60,141 bases of DNA from Verrucomicrobiota bacterium (GTDB taxonomy: Bacteria > Verrucomicrobiota > Kiritimatiellia > SS1-B-03-39 > UBA6053), in NCBI GenBank assembly GCA_020831635.1, contig JAFIGC010000016.1, forward strand, positions 1-60,141. Direction: 5' to 3'. The first letter of the stretch is position 1; each line of letters begins with the position of its first letter. Position numbers and translations under genes: made by a program. The notes beneath the pieces were generated by a model. That model had not been told where the DNA came from. It searched no databases and saw only the letters and a list, made by a program, of their open reading frames with translations. Positions 52,569 to 60,141 of the stretch are shown piece by piece.

Positions 52569-54317
52569 ATGGCAAAAAAACAATACGAATCACGCGTGCA
52601 GAATCTGGTATACACCCTTGAGGTGGGCGTTGGGGCCAAGGTCCTCAAGACGCTCTTGTACATCATGTTCATGCTCTTGCTCTCCGTCCTCTTCGTTGCC
52701 ACGCAATATTCGGGCTTCAATCAGATGCGCTCGATGGATCAGGCGCAATTGGCCCGGCGCTTCGCGGAACGGGGCCGACTGAACACCGGCTACGTGCGCC
52801 CGGCTTCCATTTGGCTGCTGGCGCAAAACGACAAACTGATCGTGCCCACGGAAGCCGGACCCCGGGTGCGCATCCAGGATCACCCCGATTTGGTCAACGC
52901 CCCCTTGTATCCGATGGTGCTGGGCACGGCCTTCCGCATTTTCCGCACCGATTTTTCCCCGGCCACCGGGCAAAAATTCTCCCCGGAGCAGTGGGTGGTC
53001 ATTCCCGTGAATCTTTTGTTCTGCTTTCTCGGGGCCTTGTTTCTGTATCTGACCGGGAAAATGCTCTTTGACGCGCGCACCTCGCTGACGGCGGCGACGG
53101 TGTATTTTCTCAGTGCGCCCGTTTGGGGCAATGCCGTGGCCGGCGGGGAATTGCCCCTGGCGCTGTTTCTCGCGATTTTCGGCTTCTGGTGTCTGGTCCT
53201 GTCCCTGCGCATCGCGCGGGATGGCGGAGACGAACCCCGCCCCAACGGATGGCGCTTCTGGCTGTCCGCCCTGGGAGGGGCCGCCGTCATGGGCCTGCTT
53301 TTCCTCACCCGCTACGCCGCATTTGCGGCCTTCCCCGGGTTTTTGTTGGTGCTTTGGGCCGGGCTGGGACGGCGCGGATGGTTGCCCACCCTGGGCGCGC
53401 TTCTCGTCTTCCTCGCAGTGGTTTCGCCGTGGCTGACCCGGAACATGCAGGTGTCCGGCACCCTGTTCGGGCTCGCTCCCTATACGGTGATTCAGGATGG
53501 CAATGACACGTTTTTGCGTTCCATGGACACCAACATCGCCGACTTGGAACTCAGACGGCAACTCCAGGCCCGTTTTCTCCGGGTCGTGCCGCGCGCACTC
53601 AACATCGGGGATCTGAGCCTCGGGGCGGGATTGTCCATCTGCCTCTTTATCAGCACCTTTTTCTATAGATTCCAGCGCCCCGTCACCCGGGTCTTGCGCT
53701 GGGGACTGTTGTTTTCCTTCGCCCTGCTCGTGGCCACCGCCGGCATTTTTGGCGAAGACCTCCTCAAAGTGGGGCATATCTTCCTGCCCTTGGTGCTGCT
53801 GTTCGGCGCCGCCTTTTTCTACATTCTGCTGGATCGGCTCCAGATTGGCGTGAGAATCGTGTCCATGGCGGTGGTGACGATGTTTATCGGGGTGCAGGCC
53901 CTGCCCATGTTGTTCACCATCATGCCCCCGCGTCCCTGGAGCTACCCTCCCTACTTGGCCCGCGACATCGCCTGGGTGTCCACCCCCTTTGCCGAAAACG
54001 AACTGATCGTCACCGACATGCCCTGGGCCACGGCCTGGTACGGCGGCACCACCAGCCTCTATTTGCCCGTGAACGTGGACCAGTTTTTCGAGGTTCACGA
54101 CAACCTGCATCCGGTGAACGCCCTGTATTTCACCACGCTGACCCGCGACAAGCGGTATCACAGTGATCTGGTCCGCGGCGCATATGCCACTTGGCGGCCC
54201 ATTCTCGATTTGGCCAACATGCCCAGGGGCTTCCCGTTGACCTTTGGGTTCCCGTTGCGGCAGGGCGAGCAGGTCGTTTTGGCCGACCGCAACCGCTGGA
54301 TTGAAGAGGGAAACTGA
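52569..54317 (+). CDS. GT-C type membrane glycosyltransferase-like protein
   Basis: A 582-residue protein with about eleven membrane helices, the first at about residues 30-52, followed by a large loop. An acidic start (SMDQAQLARRFAERG) with a later VRPAS and HPDLVNAPLYP fits the GT39/ArnT-PMT group, in which an acidic pair binds metal or the lipid-phosphate sugar. The C-terminal soluble end has VTDMPWATAWYGG. A GGAG at 52562-52565 precedes ATG 52569, so this start is preferred to 52551. It would glycosylate lipids or proteins on the outer face of the inner membrane. The donor is unknown. Confidence 0.78.
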   Translation: MAKKQYESRVQNLVYTLEVGVGAKVLKTLLYIMFMLLLSVLFVATQYSGFNQMRSMDQAQLARRFAERGRLNTGYVRPASIWLLAQNDKLIVPTEAGPRVRIQDHPDLVNAPLYPMVLGTAFRIFRTDFSPATGQKFSPEQWVVIPVNLLFCFLGALFLYLTGKMLFDARTSLTAATVYFLSAPVWGNAVAGGELPLALFLAIFGFWCLVLSLRIARDGGDEPRPNGWRFWLSALGGAAVMGLLFLTRYAAFAAFPGFLLVLWAGLGRRGWLPTLGALLVFLAVVSPWLTRNMQVSGTLFGLAPYTVIQDGNDTFLRSMDTNIADLELRRQLQARFLRVVPRALNIGDLSLGAGLSICLFISTFFYRFQRPVTRVLRWGLLFSFALLVATAGIFGEDLLKVGHIFLPLVLLFGAAFFYILLDRLQIGVRIVSMAVVTMFIGVQALPMLFTIMPPRPWSYPPYLARDIAWVSTPFAENELIVTDMPWATAWYGGTTSLYLPVNVDQFFEVHDNLHPVNALYFTTLTRDKRYHSDLVRGAYATWRPILDLANMPRGFPLTFGFPLRQGEQVVLADRNRWIEEGN

Positions 54318-54321
54318 CCGC

Positions 54322-54951
54322 ATGACCCGCGCGGAACGGGCCCGGATCGTGGGCGAACGCTTGGAGGAACTATACCCGGAAACGCCGATTCCCTTGGATC
54401 ACCGCGATGCCTACACCCTCTTGGTGGCGGTTTTGCTCTCCGCACAATGCACCGATGTGCGCGTGAACCAAGTGACCCCGGCCCTGTTTGATCTCGCGGA
54501 CAATCCCCGGGATATGATGAACGTGCCCGTGGAACGCATCCGCGAAATCATCCGACCCTGCGGACTGTCCCCCCGCAAATCCTCCGCCATTTCAGAGTTG
54601 TCCCGCATTTTGGTCGAAGAACACGGCGGAGAAGTTCCCGCCGACATGGAGGCCCTGGAGCGATTGCCCGGGGTGGGGCACAAAACCGCCTCCGTGGTCA
54701 TGGCCCAAGCCTTTGGCGTGCCCGCCTTTCCCGTGGACACCCATATTCACCGCCTCGCCAAACGCTGGCGGCTCAGCTCCGGCAAAAACGTGGTGCAAAC
54801 CGAAAAAGACCTGAAAAAACTCTTTCCGCGCGATCGATGGAACCGTCTGCATTTGCAAATCATCTTCTACGGACGCGAACACTGCACCGCCCGCGGCTGT
54901 GACGGACGATCCTGTCCGCTCTGCCGGGAGTTGAATCTGAAAATTTCATAG
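54322..54951 (+). CDS. nth: Endonuclease III
   Basis: A 209-residue DNA glycosylase/AP lyase of base-excision repair. The helix-hairpin-helix LPGVGHKTASVVM contains the catalytic Lys (about residue 118) and VDTHIHRLAKR the catalytic Asp (about 136). The region before, LLVAVLLSAQCTDVRVNQV, is typical. The C-terminal cysteine cluster is spaced C-x4-C-x4-C-x2-C (CTARGCDGRSCPLC) and not the C-x6-C-x2-C-x5-C of E. coli, so iron-sulphur binding is uncertain. It follows the membrane protein by 4 bp, suggesting co-transcription. Confidence 0.94.
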   Translation: MTRAERARIVGERLEELYPETPIPLDHRDAYTLLVAVLLSAQCTDVRVNQVTPALFDLADNPRDMMNVPVERIREIIRPCGLSPRKSSAISELSRILVEEHGGEVPADMEALERLPGVGHKTASVVMAQAFGVPAFPVDTHIHRLAKRWRLSSGKNVVQTEKDLKKLFPRDRWNRLHLQIIFYGREHCTARGCDGRSCPLCRELNLKIS

Positions 54952-55029
54952 CTCCCCTCAGTTTTTTCTTGCGTGGTTGCGTATTTTTGTCATGATTCCA
55001 ACTCATTTTCACCCCCGGAGTAGTTTCTC

Positions 55030-56889
55030 ATGTTTCGAAAAGCACTGTTTTCTTTTACTTTCGGCCTGTCCGCGTTCCTGTGCACGGTCAATGCGCAGCA
55101 ACTGACGCTCTGGACCCCCGATCACTGGGAGGTCTTGAGCGACGAAAGTCGTCCCGGCGTTGAATCCCCCAATCTGTTGATGGTGGGCGGACGCAACGGC
55201 AACGCCTCCGCGCAATTGGCCGCGCGGGGCAGCGGCATGTTGACTGATCCCGTGGTCGAGGTCTCTCCGTTGCAACACGAAGGAGGCGCGACCATGCCCG
55301 CGCATTTCGTCACCGTACGCTACGGTTCCCAACATCACCGGGACGCGATTGGCGAAAGAGACCCCAAGCGCGAAGGAGAATACTTCCATTTGTCCACCAA
55401 GCCGCTCAAAGAAACGCGCACGCTGGTGGCCCGGTTGACGGCCACGATTCCGCCCAACGCGCCTCCCGGAACGTATCGCGGACAGGTCACGGTTCGCGCC
55501 CGGGGCGTGCCCGCGCAAACCCTGCCCCTCACCTTGCTGGTAGGCAAAGGGGTTTTGCCCGCTCCCGATCACTACGTGTCCCACGTGAATTTCCTGCACT
55601 CCCCCGACTCCGTGGCCTTGCGGTATGGCGTGTCCATGTGGTCGAACGAACACTGGGAAAAACTCGCCGAATCCTACAAGGTGCTCCGCGCCTTGGGTCA
55701 AAGCGTGTTGTGGGTGCCCGTGACCCTTCATGCCGAAACCTCCGGCGGCAACCGGTCGGGTCCCAATCATTTTGGAAGCATTGAAGGCGTGATCCGTTTC
55801 CGGGAAGAAGGCGGAAACATCGTGCCCGACTTTTCCGTATTCGAGCAAATGCTCTTGCGTTGGCGCGATCAGGTCGTCAAACCCCAGTTCGTCATCCTCT
55901 ATGTGTGGGACAGAAGTTTCGCGGACATGGAGAGGGACCATGCCAATGACTTGAAAGCCGTGGTCACCGGAGTGGATGCCCGCGGTCAAACCCGTGAGCT
56001 TTTGGTCCCATATCCCGGCGATTCCGCCGGCGAAGCCATGTGGGGCGAAGTGATCGCGGGGACCAAACGCCGGGTAGAGCATCTCGGATGGGACCCCGCC
56101 TCCGTCCTCATCGGCATGGCCCACGACCGCAAACCCGAGGCCCGCGTCGTGGAATTCTTCAACAAAGTCGCCCCTGGCATCCAGTGGAACGTCATTTCCC
56201 ACATGCGGGGCTACAATGTGCGCGACGGCAAAATGATGATTGGGGACATGGACGTGGCCTACCACGAATTTCCCTGGAATCCGCAGCATCCCGAAAACCT
56301 GGGCAATGGCTTGCTCGGCGGCTGGAACTACGACTTTCCCGTGGCCACTATCTCCCGCTTTCATACCCGGGGCAATGAAAACGGACTTTCCCATCGCTGG
56401 TTGCTCGAAGGCACCGTGGGCAATCACGGCACCCGCAACCGGGTTCGGCAAATGGGGCCCACCCGCTTCAAGGTCGAATATTGGGGCGCTCCCAGACCCA
56501 ATGGCGGCACCGGCGCGCTTTTGAACATGGGCGGATGGGTGAACCTCATGCGCAACCACACCAATCTCGGCACCGCCGGGCCCAACGGCTTGGAGCCCTC
56601 CGTGTATCTGCAAAACAACATCGAATCCGTCCAGGACGTCGAAGCCCGCATTGCCATCGAGCAAATGTTGTCCGACGACGAGATGCGCGGCAAATTGTCC
56701 GACGAACTCGTGGCCCGCGCCCGGGAAGTGCTCAACGAACGCTCCCGTTTCATTCACCGCAACCGCACCTCGGACCCCACTTGGATGGGGATGGACGACT
56801 TCCATCCCCTCCGTCACAGCCTGAAACTTTACGACACCCTCGGGGACATGCAGCAAGCCGCCCAAAACATGCCCCGCCTCGAACGATAA
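55030..56889 (+). CDS. Large secreted protein, distantly like DUF4091/GH123 proteins
   Basis: A 619-residue exported protein with a signal peptide (FSFTFGLSAFLCTVNA, cleavage near residue 23). Residues about 70-175 look like a beta-sandwich (VARLTATIPPNAPPGTYRGQV), and residues about 185-560 like a TIM-barrel: VLWVPVTLH, FVILYVWDRSF, VLIGMAHDRKP, IQWNVISHM, YHEFPWN. This order resembles DUF4091/GH123-type glycosidases, but their DE catalytic pair is not evident, so the assignment is tentative. It lies alone between nth and the phased palindrome array. A CCCGGAG ribosome binding site precedes the ATG. Confidence 0.78.
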   Translation: MFRKALFSFTFGLSAFLCTVNAQQLTLWTPDHWEVLSDESRPGVESPNLLMVGGRNGNASAQLAARGSGMLTDPVVEVSPLQHEGGATMPAHFVTVRYGSQHHRDAIGERDPKREGEYFHLSTKPLKETRTLVARLTATIPPNAPPGTYRGQVTVRARGVPAQTLPLTLLVGKGVLPAPDHYVSHVNFLHSPDSVALRYGVSMWSNEHWEKLAESYKVLRALGQSVLWVPVTLHAETSGGNRSGPNHFGSIEGVIRFREEGGNIVPDFSVFEQMLLRWRDQVVKPQFVILYVWDRSFADMERDHANDLKAVVTGVDARGQTRELLVPYPGDSAGEAMWGEVIAGTKRRVEHLGWDPASVLIGMAHDRKPEARVVEFFNKVAPGIQWNVISHMRGYNVRDGKMMIGDMDVAYHEFPWNPQHPENLGNGLLGGWNYDFPVATISRFHTRGNENGLSHRWLLEGTVGNHGTRNRVRQMGPTRFKVEYWGAPRPNGGTGALLNMGGWVNLMRNHTNLGTAGPNGLEPSVYLQNNIESVQDVEARIAIEQMLSDDEMRGKLSDELVARAREVLNERSRFIHRNRTSDPTWMGMDDFHPLRHSLKLYDTLGDMQQAAQNMPRLER

Positions 56890-56924
56890 CCCCCAAACCC
56901 GCCCCCGCGGGAAAACCGAAAGCG

Positions 56925-57032
56925 TTCCGACCGTCGGAAAGCTTCTCAAAATCCTTTCCGACCATCGGAAGATTTGTTACACTTTTTTCCGACGCTCGGA
57001 AGCCCTTTCAAAACATCTTCCGACCGTCGGAA
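56925..57032. promoter_or_regulatory. Four 15-bp palindromes at exact 31-bp spacing
   Basis: TTCCGANNNTCGGAA occurs at 56925, 56956, 56987 and 57018, each start exactly 31 bp from the last. The six-base arms are identical in all four copies; only the three central bases vary (CCG, CCA, CGC, CCG). The three 16-bp spacers are unrelated in sequence. The last copy ends 23 bp before the ATG at 57056. Thirty-one base pairs are close to three DNA turns, so four dimers would line up on one face. It is most simply an operator array. In RNA each copy could form a 6-bp hairpin with a 3-base loop. Confidence 0.8.
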
Positions 57033-57055
57033 ATCCAAACACCCGGTAAAAACAT

Positions 57056-58822
57056 ATGAAAAAAATCAGCTTTCTCTTCCATGCCATGCTTTGGGTCGCC
57101 GTTTCCAGCGCCCACGCCTACATCAATCCCGATTACACGCCCGTGAATTTGTTTCGCGACGCGGAGACGGTGTTGGTGTTGGCCGAATTGAAGATCATTG
57201 AAGAGGACGGGACCCCGATGTTGCGGGGCACCGTGGCCAAGGCCATCAAGGGAGAAGGCGAGGGGACGCGGATGTTTTCGGGTGCGGCCTTGGAGGAGTT
57301 TGCCTGGCGCGAGGTCGTGGGGTTTGTGGAACGCTACGCCGGCAATGGGGCGATGTTGGTTTCCGGTGATTTTTCCGGCGGCAACGTGGATTCCTCGGAA
57401 GAGGATCCCGCCTTTTTCCTGCATCTCGGCAACAATTGGTATGCCTTGGACGCCTTGGAAGACGACGGCAGCTACGAATTGGGCGAGCCGGATGCGGACA
57501 TGCTGGCGATTTGGAATGGCGCCACCCACATGCTGGCCCGTGTGGCGGCGTATGTGTTGTCCGTGGAAAATCCGGTGGTCCCGGCGGAAGGGGAAACCGA
57601 GTGGGGCGAGGCGGAGGTTCAGGGAGAAATCGAAGGGGACGTTCATGGCATTTCGGTGGTGGATCCCGGCGACACCGGCAAGCCGGCGGCTTGGATTCAC
57701 GCGGCGGAAGGGGACCAATGGTTTGAAAACGGCACATTGAGCGCCATGGGCTTTTCCTCTCAGTTCGGGGTCGGCATGGGCGCGTCTCTGATCGCTTATA
57801 CCGGGGAAGGGATCGTGCGGGTGGACGTGTCCCGCGTGTCTGATGAAAATCCCGAAACAAGTTTCGAGGACCCGCTGGCCTTGGACCTCGAACTCGAGGG
57901 CGGCCCGGTGGGCTTGCACGGCATGGTCCGCAATGGAACCCCCGCCCTGTTGGTGGCCGGCAAACGGCAGGTGCTTTGGTTTTCGGACGCGCCGGAGCGG
58001 CATGTCCTGGATCACGAATTCGAGGAAGACGCGCCCGGCGCCATCGCTTCCGCGCTGGCGGATTTCACTGGCAATGGGATTGCGGATTTCGTTTGGATCT
58101 TTCCGGAACATGCCCTGTTGTTCGCCGGCAATCCCGAGGGCGGTTTTGAAGCCGCCAAACGGGTGGCCACCTATCAGAACATGGGAGAAGGCGCCATTCG
58201 GGTGCGGACCGGGGATTTGGACGGGGACGGTCGGCTTGATCTCGTGATCGCGGGCAATAACGGCACCCGCATGTTGGTCAACCACGGGGAGACCTTTCAG
58301 GATATTTTCGCGCTTTCCGGGGAAATCTCCTACATTGCCGGACCCGGCGTGCGCGACATTTTGTTTGCGGACTTCACGCATCACGGTCGCATGGATTTGG
58401 TGTTCGTGTACGACAATCGCGGGGCGCTCTTTTTCTTCAACCGCGGGTTTGCCTCCTATGGATTTGCCATCGACATGGACCTGATGGAAGCCTGGCCGGA
58501 CAGTGCCGACGGTTCCGTGGCCGGCGCGTCCGGAAATTTCAGGGGCGAAGGCGTGCAGGATCTCTTGTTGCTGAGTACGGGCGGGGAATTGGTGTTGATT
58601 CCCGGCGGAGAGGCCGAACATGACGGTCTGGGCGCGCATCTGCCCGCTGGGGCCGCGAATGCGCCCGCGACGATTTTCCGAAACACGGCCGAGCCCAACC
58701 GATCCGCCCAGTCCGTGACCCCCGGCGGCGCGCCCGCTTCTTTTGGCGGTGCGGATGTGAAAGCCGATGACATCAAATCGCCGCAGGGCGGAAAGACCTT
58801 TCCGCTTTCGGGCAACGAATAG
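57056..58822 (+). CDS. Secreted FG-GAP/VCBS repeat protein
   Basis: A 588-residue exported protein. The signal peptide (FLFHAMLWVAVSSAHA) precedes an N-terminal domain (about 21-185), with YINPDYTPVNLFRDAETV, that I cannot name. From about 190 to 540 come several FG-GAP-like blades, the clearest being TGDLDGDGRLDLVIAG, ADFTGNGIADFVW and ADFTHHGRMDLVFV. The Asp-rich loops bind calcium in related beta-propellers. The last 50 residues are Pro, Gly and Ala rich. Such proteins are surface or extracellular and may take part in adhesion or polysaccharide binding. The phased palindrome array lies directly upstream, so this is the gene most likely to be regulated by it. Confidence 0.82.
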   Translation: MKKISFLFHAMLWVAVSSAHAYINPDYTPVNLFRDAETVLVLAELKIIEEDGTPMLRGTVAKAIKGEGEGTRMFSGAALEEFAWREVVGFVERYAGNGAMLVSGDFSGGNVDSSEEDPAFFLHLGNNWYALDALEDDGSYELGEPDADMLAIWNGATHMLARVAAYVLSVENPVVPAEGETEWGEAEVQGEIEGDVHGISVVDPGDTGKPAAWIHAAEGDQWFENGTLSAMGFSSQFGVGMGASLIAYTGEGIVRVDVSRVSDENPETSFEDPLALDLELEGGPVGLHGMVRNGTPALLVAGKRQVLWFSDAPERHVLDHEFEEDAPGAIASALADFTGNGIADFVWIFPEHALLFAGNPEGGFEAAKRVATYQNMGEGAIRVRTGDLDGDGRLDLVIAGNNGTRMLVNHGETFQDIFALSGEISYIAGPGVRDILFADFTHHGRMDLVFVYDNRGALFFFNRGFASYGFAIDMDLMEAWPDSADGSVAGASGNFRGEGVQDLLLLSTGGELVLIPGGEAEHDGLGAHLPAGAANAPATIFRNTAEPNRSAQSVTPGGAPASFGGADVKADDIKSPQGGKTFPLSGNE

Positions 58823-58840
58823 ACGATATACCACTCATTT

Positions 58841-58873
58841 TAACCACGGATGCGCACGGATGGACACGGATAT
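58841..58873. repeat. CACGGAT-type periodic repeat
   Basis: AACCACGGATGCGCACGGAT is followed by GGACACGGATATT: three CACGGAT cores at 10-11-bp spacing. The same core appears at 38634-38740 and in related form at 39141-39200. It lies in the short gap between two converging genes. Confidence 0.7.
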
Positions 58874-58970
58874 TTTCATTTCAAGATGAGGTTTCTTCCA
58901 ATGGTTTTGGTCATCAATGGAAGTATTTTGCATAAGTTGCCATTGCAATTAATGCCATGAACCCAAGGTT

Positions 58971-59426
58971 TTAAATATGCTTCAGGATTTCGGCGCGTTT
59001 ATCGGCGTATTCGGCTTCCGAAATCAGTTCGTTTTTGCGGAGTTCTTCCAAAGTTTTCATTCGTGTTGCCACGTCACCTTCCGGTGGGGTGCCCCGAAGA
59101 TCATTGGCGATGTTTCGGATCGTTGGGCGCATGCCTTCGCCGACATATTGCAGGGTGTCTTTGGCGACCGGGGCGGATTCGCCCGCGACGTAGCCGGAGA
59201 TGGTCCTTAAAAATCCCGCTTGTAGGCACATCACGCCAAAGGCCACCAACGGGAGTCCGACAAACAGACACCAGAATTTTGTGGGCATGCGGCTTCCGCC
59301 GAATGCCGTGAAAAAATCGATCAGCCCAATGGCGGCAAAAACCCCGCCGATCGGCAGCAGGACGAAGCCTATGGCGCGAAGCGTGTTTCTGAATTTTTCG
59401 TTGCGTTCTTCGTATGGGGGTTTCAT
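58971..59426 (-). CDS. Small membrane protein with C-terminal SHOCT domain
   Basis: A 151-residue protein beginning MKPPYEERNEKFRNTLRAIG. Two membrane helices (about 19-42 and 54-76) are followed by a linker and a SHOCT-type end: LEELRKNELISEAEYADKRA plus EILKHI. SHOCT tails occur on many membrane and secreted bacterial proteins and may mediate oligomerisation. The frame is open to 59699, but the extra part is Arg/Pro/His-rich and overlaps the next gene, so ATG 59426 is used. Function unknown. Confidence 0.82.
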   Translation of the reverse strand: MKPPYEERNEKFRNTLRAIGFVLLPIGGVFAAIGLIDFFTAFGGSRMPTKFWCLFVGLPLVAFGVMCLQAGFLRTISGYVAGESAPVAKDTLQYVGEGMRPTIRNIANDLRGTPPEGDVATRMKTLEELRKNELISEAEYADKRAEILKHI

Positions 59427-59473
59427 AGGTCTACAAAAACAAAGCCGAAGGATTCCGGCAAGAATAATATTAT

Positions 59474-60141
59474 CTAAAGATGAACCCAATAATAGACGGT
59501 GTCGGGGAGGAGTTTGAAGCGGTCGGCGTTGAAGCTTTGTTCGCGTGGATAGCCGTTTAGATCCAGGGGCGTGACTTTTAACGGGGGCGCGTCGGGTCGG
59601 ACAATCCGGATTTCTCCTTGGGGAATGCGAATGGTCCATGGATCGTGTCCGATGTCGGTGATCCGATGGCGGAGATTGTCGGTGCCTTGGCTTTGCCATC
59701 CGGTGGGGCGTTCCTCGGTCATGATTTGCAAGAGCATGTTGTGGGAATGTTCAAGAGGCCGGTCGTCAAGGCTGACGAGGATGACGTGTCCAATTTCCAG
59801 GGGTGAGTCGATGGACAAGACGCCCAGTCTGGTGGGGCCGGCGGCTTGAAGGTTTCCGCCGAGGGCTTTGACTTTGGGGGCGTTGATTTTGAGAATGCCG
59901 TTGCCATAATCGTGTTCGATTTGACGGTTGGAGGCGCGGAGAATTTTGTTGTCTTCATCCAGATAGGGCCGCAGGTCATGCAGTTGGCTTTCGGGGGCTT
60001 CGCCGTCGTGGATGTGTACTTCGGTTTTGCCGAGCAAATGGATGCGGGGGTCGATTTGGGTGTGCGGGGGCAGGGAGGCTTTGCCTTCGACTTCGGGCAA
60101 ACCAAGCACGTCGCGGTTCGCGAGATAGGCATCGCACACGT
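59474..60141 (-). CDS. C-terminal part of a probable polysaccharide-related exported protein
   Basis: About 222 codons of a gene that continues beyond the right edge; the GTG at 60139 need not be its start. The visible part contains ILRASNRQIEHDYGNGILK then INAPKVKALGG, resembling the segment near the C-terminus of large cellulase-like proteins of Planctomycetes and Verrucomicrobia that reads SDTGxLxWD...VNTPRTQ. After that it is a beta-sandwich with VILVSLDDRPLEHSHNMLLQ and ends YYWVHL. A carbohydrate-related role is possible but rests on weak resemblance. It ends 47 bp upstream of the SHOCT gene, in the same direction. Confidence 0.65.
   Translation of the reverse strand, partial: VCDAYLANRDVLGLPEVEGKASLPPHTQIDPRIHLLGKTEVHIHDGEAPESQLHDLRPYLDEDNKILRASNRQIEHDYGNGILKINAPKVKALGGNLQAAGPTRLGVLSIDSPLEIGHVILVSLDDRPLEHSHNMLLQIMTEERPTGWQSQGTDNLRHRITDIGHDPWTIRIPQGEIRIVRPDAPPLKVTPLDLNGYPREQSFNADRFKLLPDTVYYWVHL

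Noticed and set aside
56925-57032. CRISPR-like array
   Set aside because: Four 15-bp palindromes with 16-bp spacers are too short for repeats and spacers, no cas gene is near, and the array touches a promoter.
1-60141. tRNA, rRNA or other structural RNA genes
   Set aside because: No cloverleaf or rRNA-like stretch was found by eye in the intergenic regions; a covariance-model scan could still find a small RNA.

Overview
The window reads as part of the chromosome of a Gram-negative bacterium of the Planctomycetota-Verrucomicrobiota-Chlamydiota group, most likely a Verrucomicrobiota member of the Opitutae/Puniceicoccales type. This is inferred from the gene set: a PEP-CTERM protein rich in autotransporter-type beta repeats, a GH28 pectinase paired with a Gfo/Idh oxidoreductase, FG-GAP and DUF4091-like secreted proteins, an Mla/MCE lipid system, TolC-type efflux, and a GlmU-like beta-helix protein next to glmM. 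There are no rRNA or tRNA genes, no intact insertion sequence and no CRISPR array. Most of the window is ordinary, densely packed housekeeping DNA of fairly high GC.

Layout. 1-121: start of a small conserved protein running off the left edge. 516-10506: two divergently transcribed MacAB-type export systems. The left operon is TolC-like lipoprotein, adaptor, ATPase, permease; the right operon is ATPase, double-FtsX permease, adaptor. 10507-11081: a gene graveyard holding an SRPBCC-family remnant and a truncated membrane-protein start. 11082-13396: GH28 plus Gfo/Idh pair, translationally coupled. 13407-17470: SNF2 helicase and SWIM zinc-finger protein. 17656-26083: MBL hydrolase, beta-helix sugar-nucleotide protein, glmM, a secreted tryptophan-rich repeat protein, mlaE-mlaF-mlaD and a secreted protein of unknown function. 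26233-31517: coaD, DUF177, rpmF, plsX, fabH, fabD, fabG, acpP, closed by a strong terminator. 31602-32849: hisS. 32934-35647: a PH-like/ABC exporter with a DUF1854 partner. 36160-38490: ilvB-ilvN. 38491-39275: a repeat-filled spacer. 39276-42326: PEP-CTERM giant. 42493-43392: trhO. 43469-52354: a long leftward cluster carB, HEAT-nuclease, micro-ORF, prmC, ffh, proB, proA. 52569-54951: GT-C-like membrane protein and nth. 55030-58822: two large secreted proteins separated by a helically phased palindrome array. 58971-60141: SHOCT membrane protein and the C-terminal part of an exported protein cut by the window edge.

How the genes work together. Much of the window is envelope biology: amino-sugar supply (glmM and its beta-helix neighbour), retrograde phospholipid traffic (MlaEFD with two exported partners in the same operon), fatty-acid initiation and elongation (plsX, fabH, fabD, fabG, acpP) and export (two MacAB-like pumps and an ABC half-transporter). 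The leftward cluster mixes carbamoyl phosphate, proline, release-factor methylation and protein targeting.

The least explained signals are four 15-bp palindromes with invariant arms at exactly 31-bp spacing in front of the FG-GAP gene (56925-57032); a HEAT/zinc/PD-(D/E)XK-like protein followed by a 30-codon coupled ORF (48124-49079); a W/F-P-L repeat protein inside the Mla operon; and several long hairpin repeats in 35728-39163. Starts were moved inward from the longest reading frame wherever domain boundaries, ATGA overlaps or ribosome binding sites supported it.
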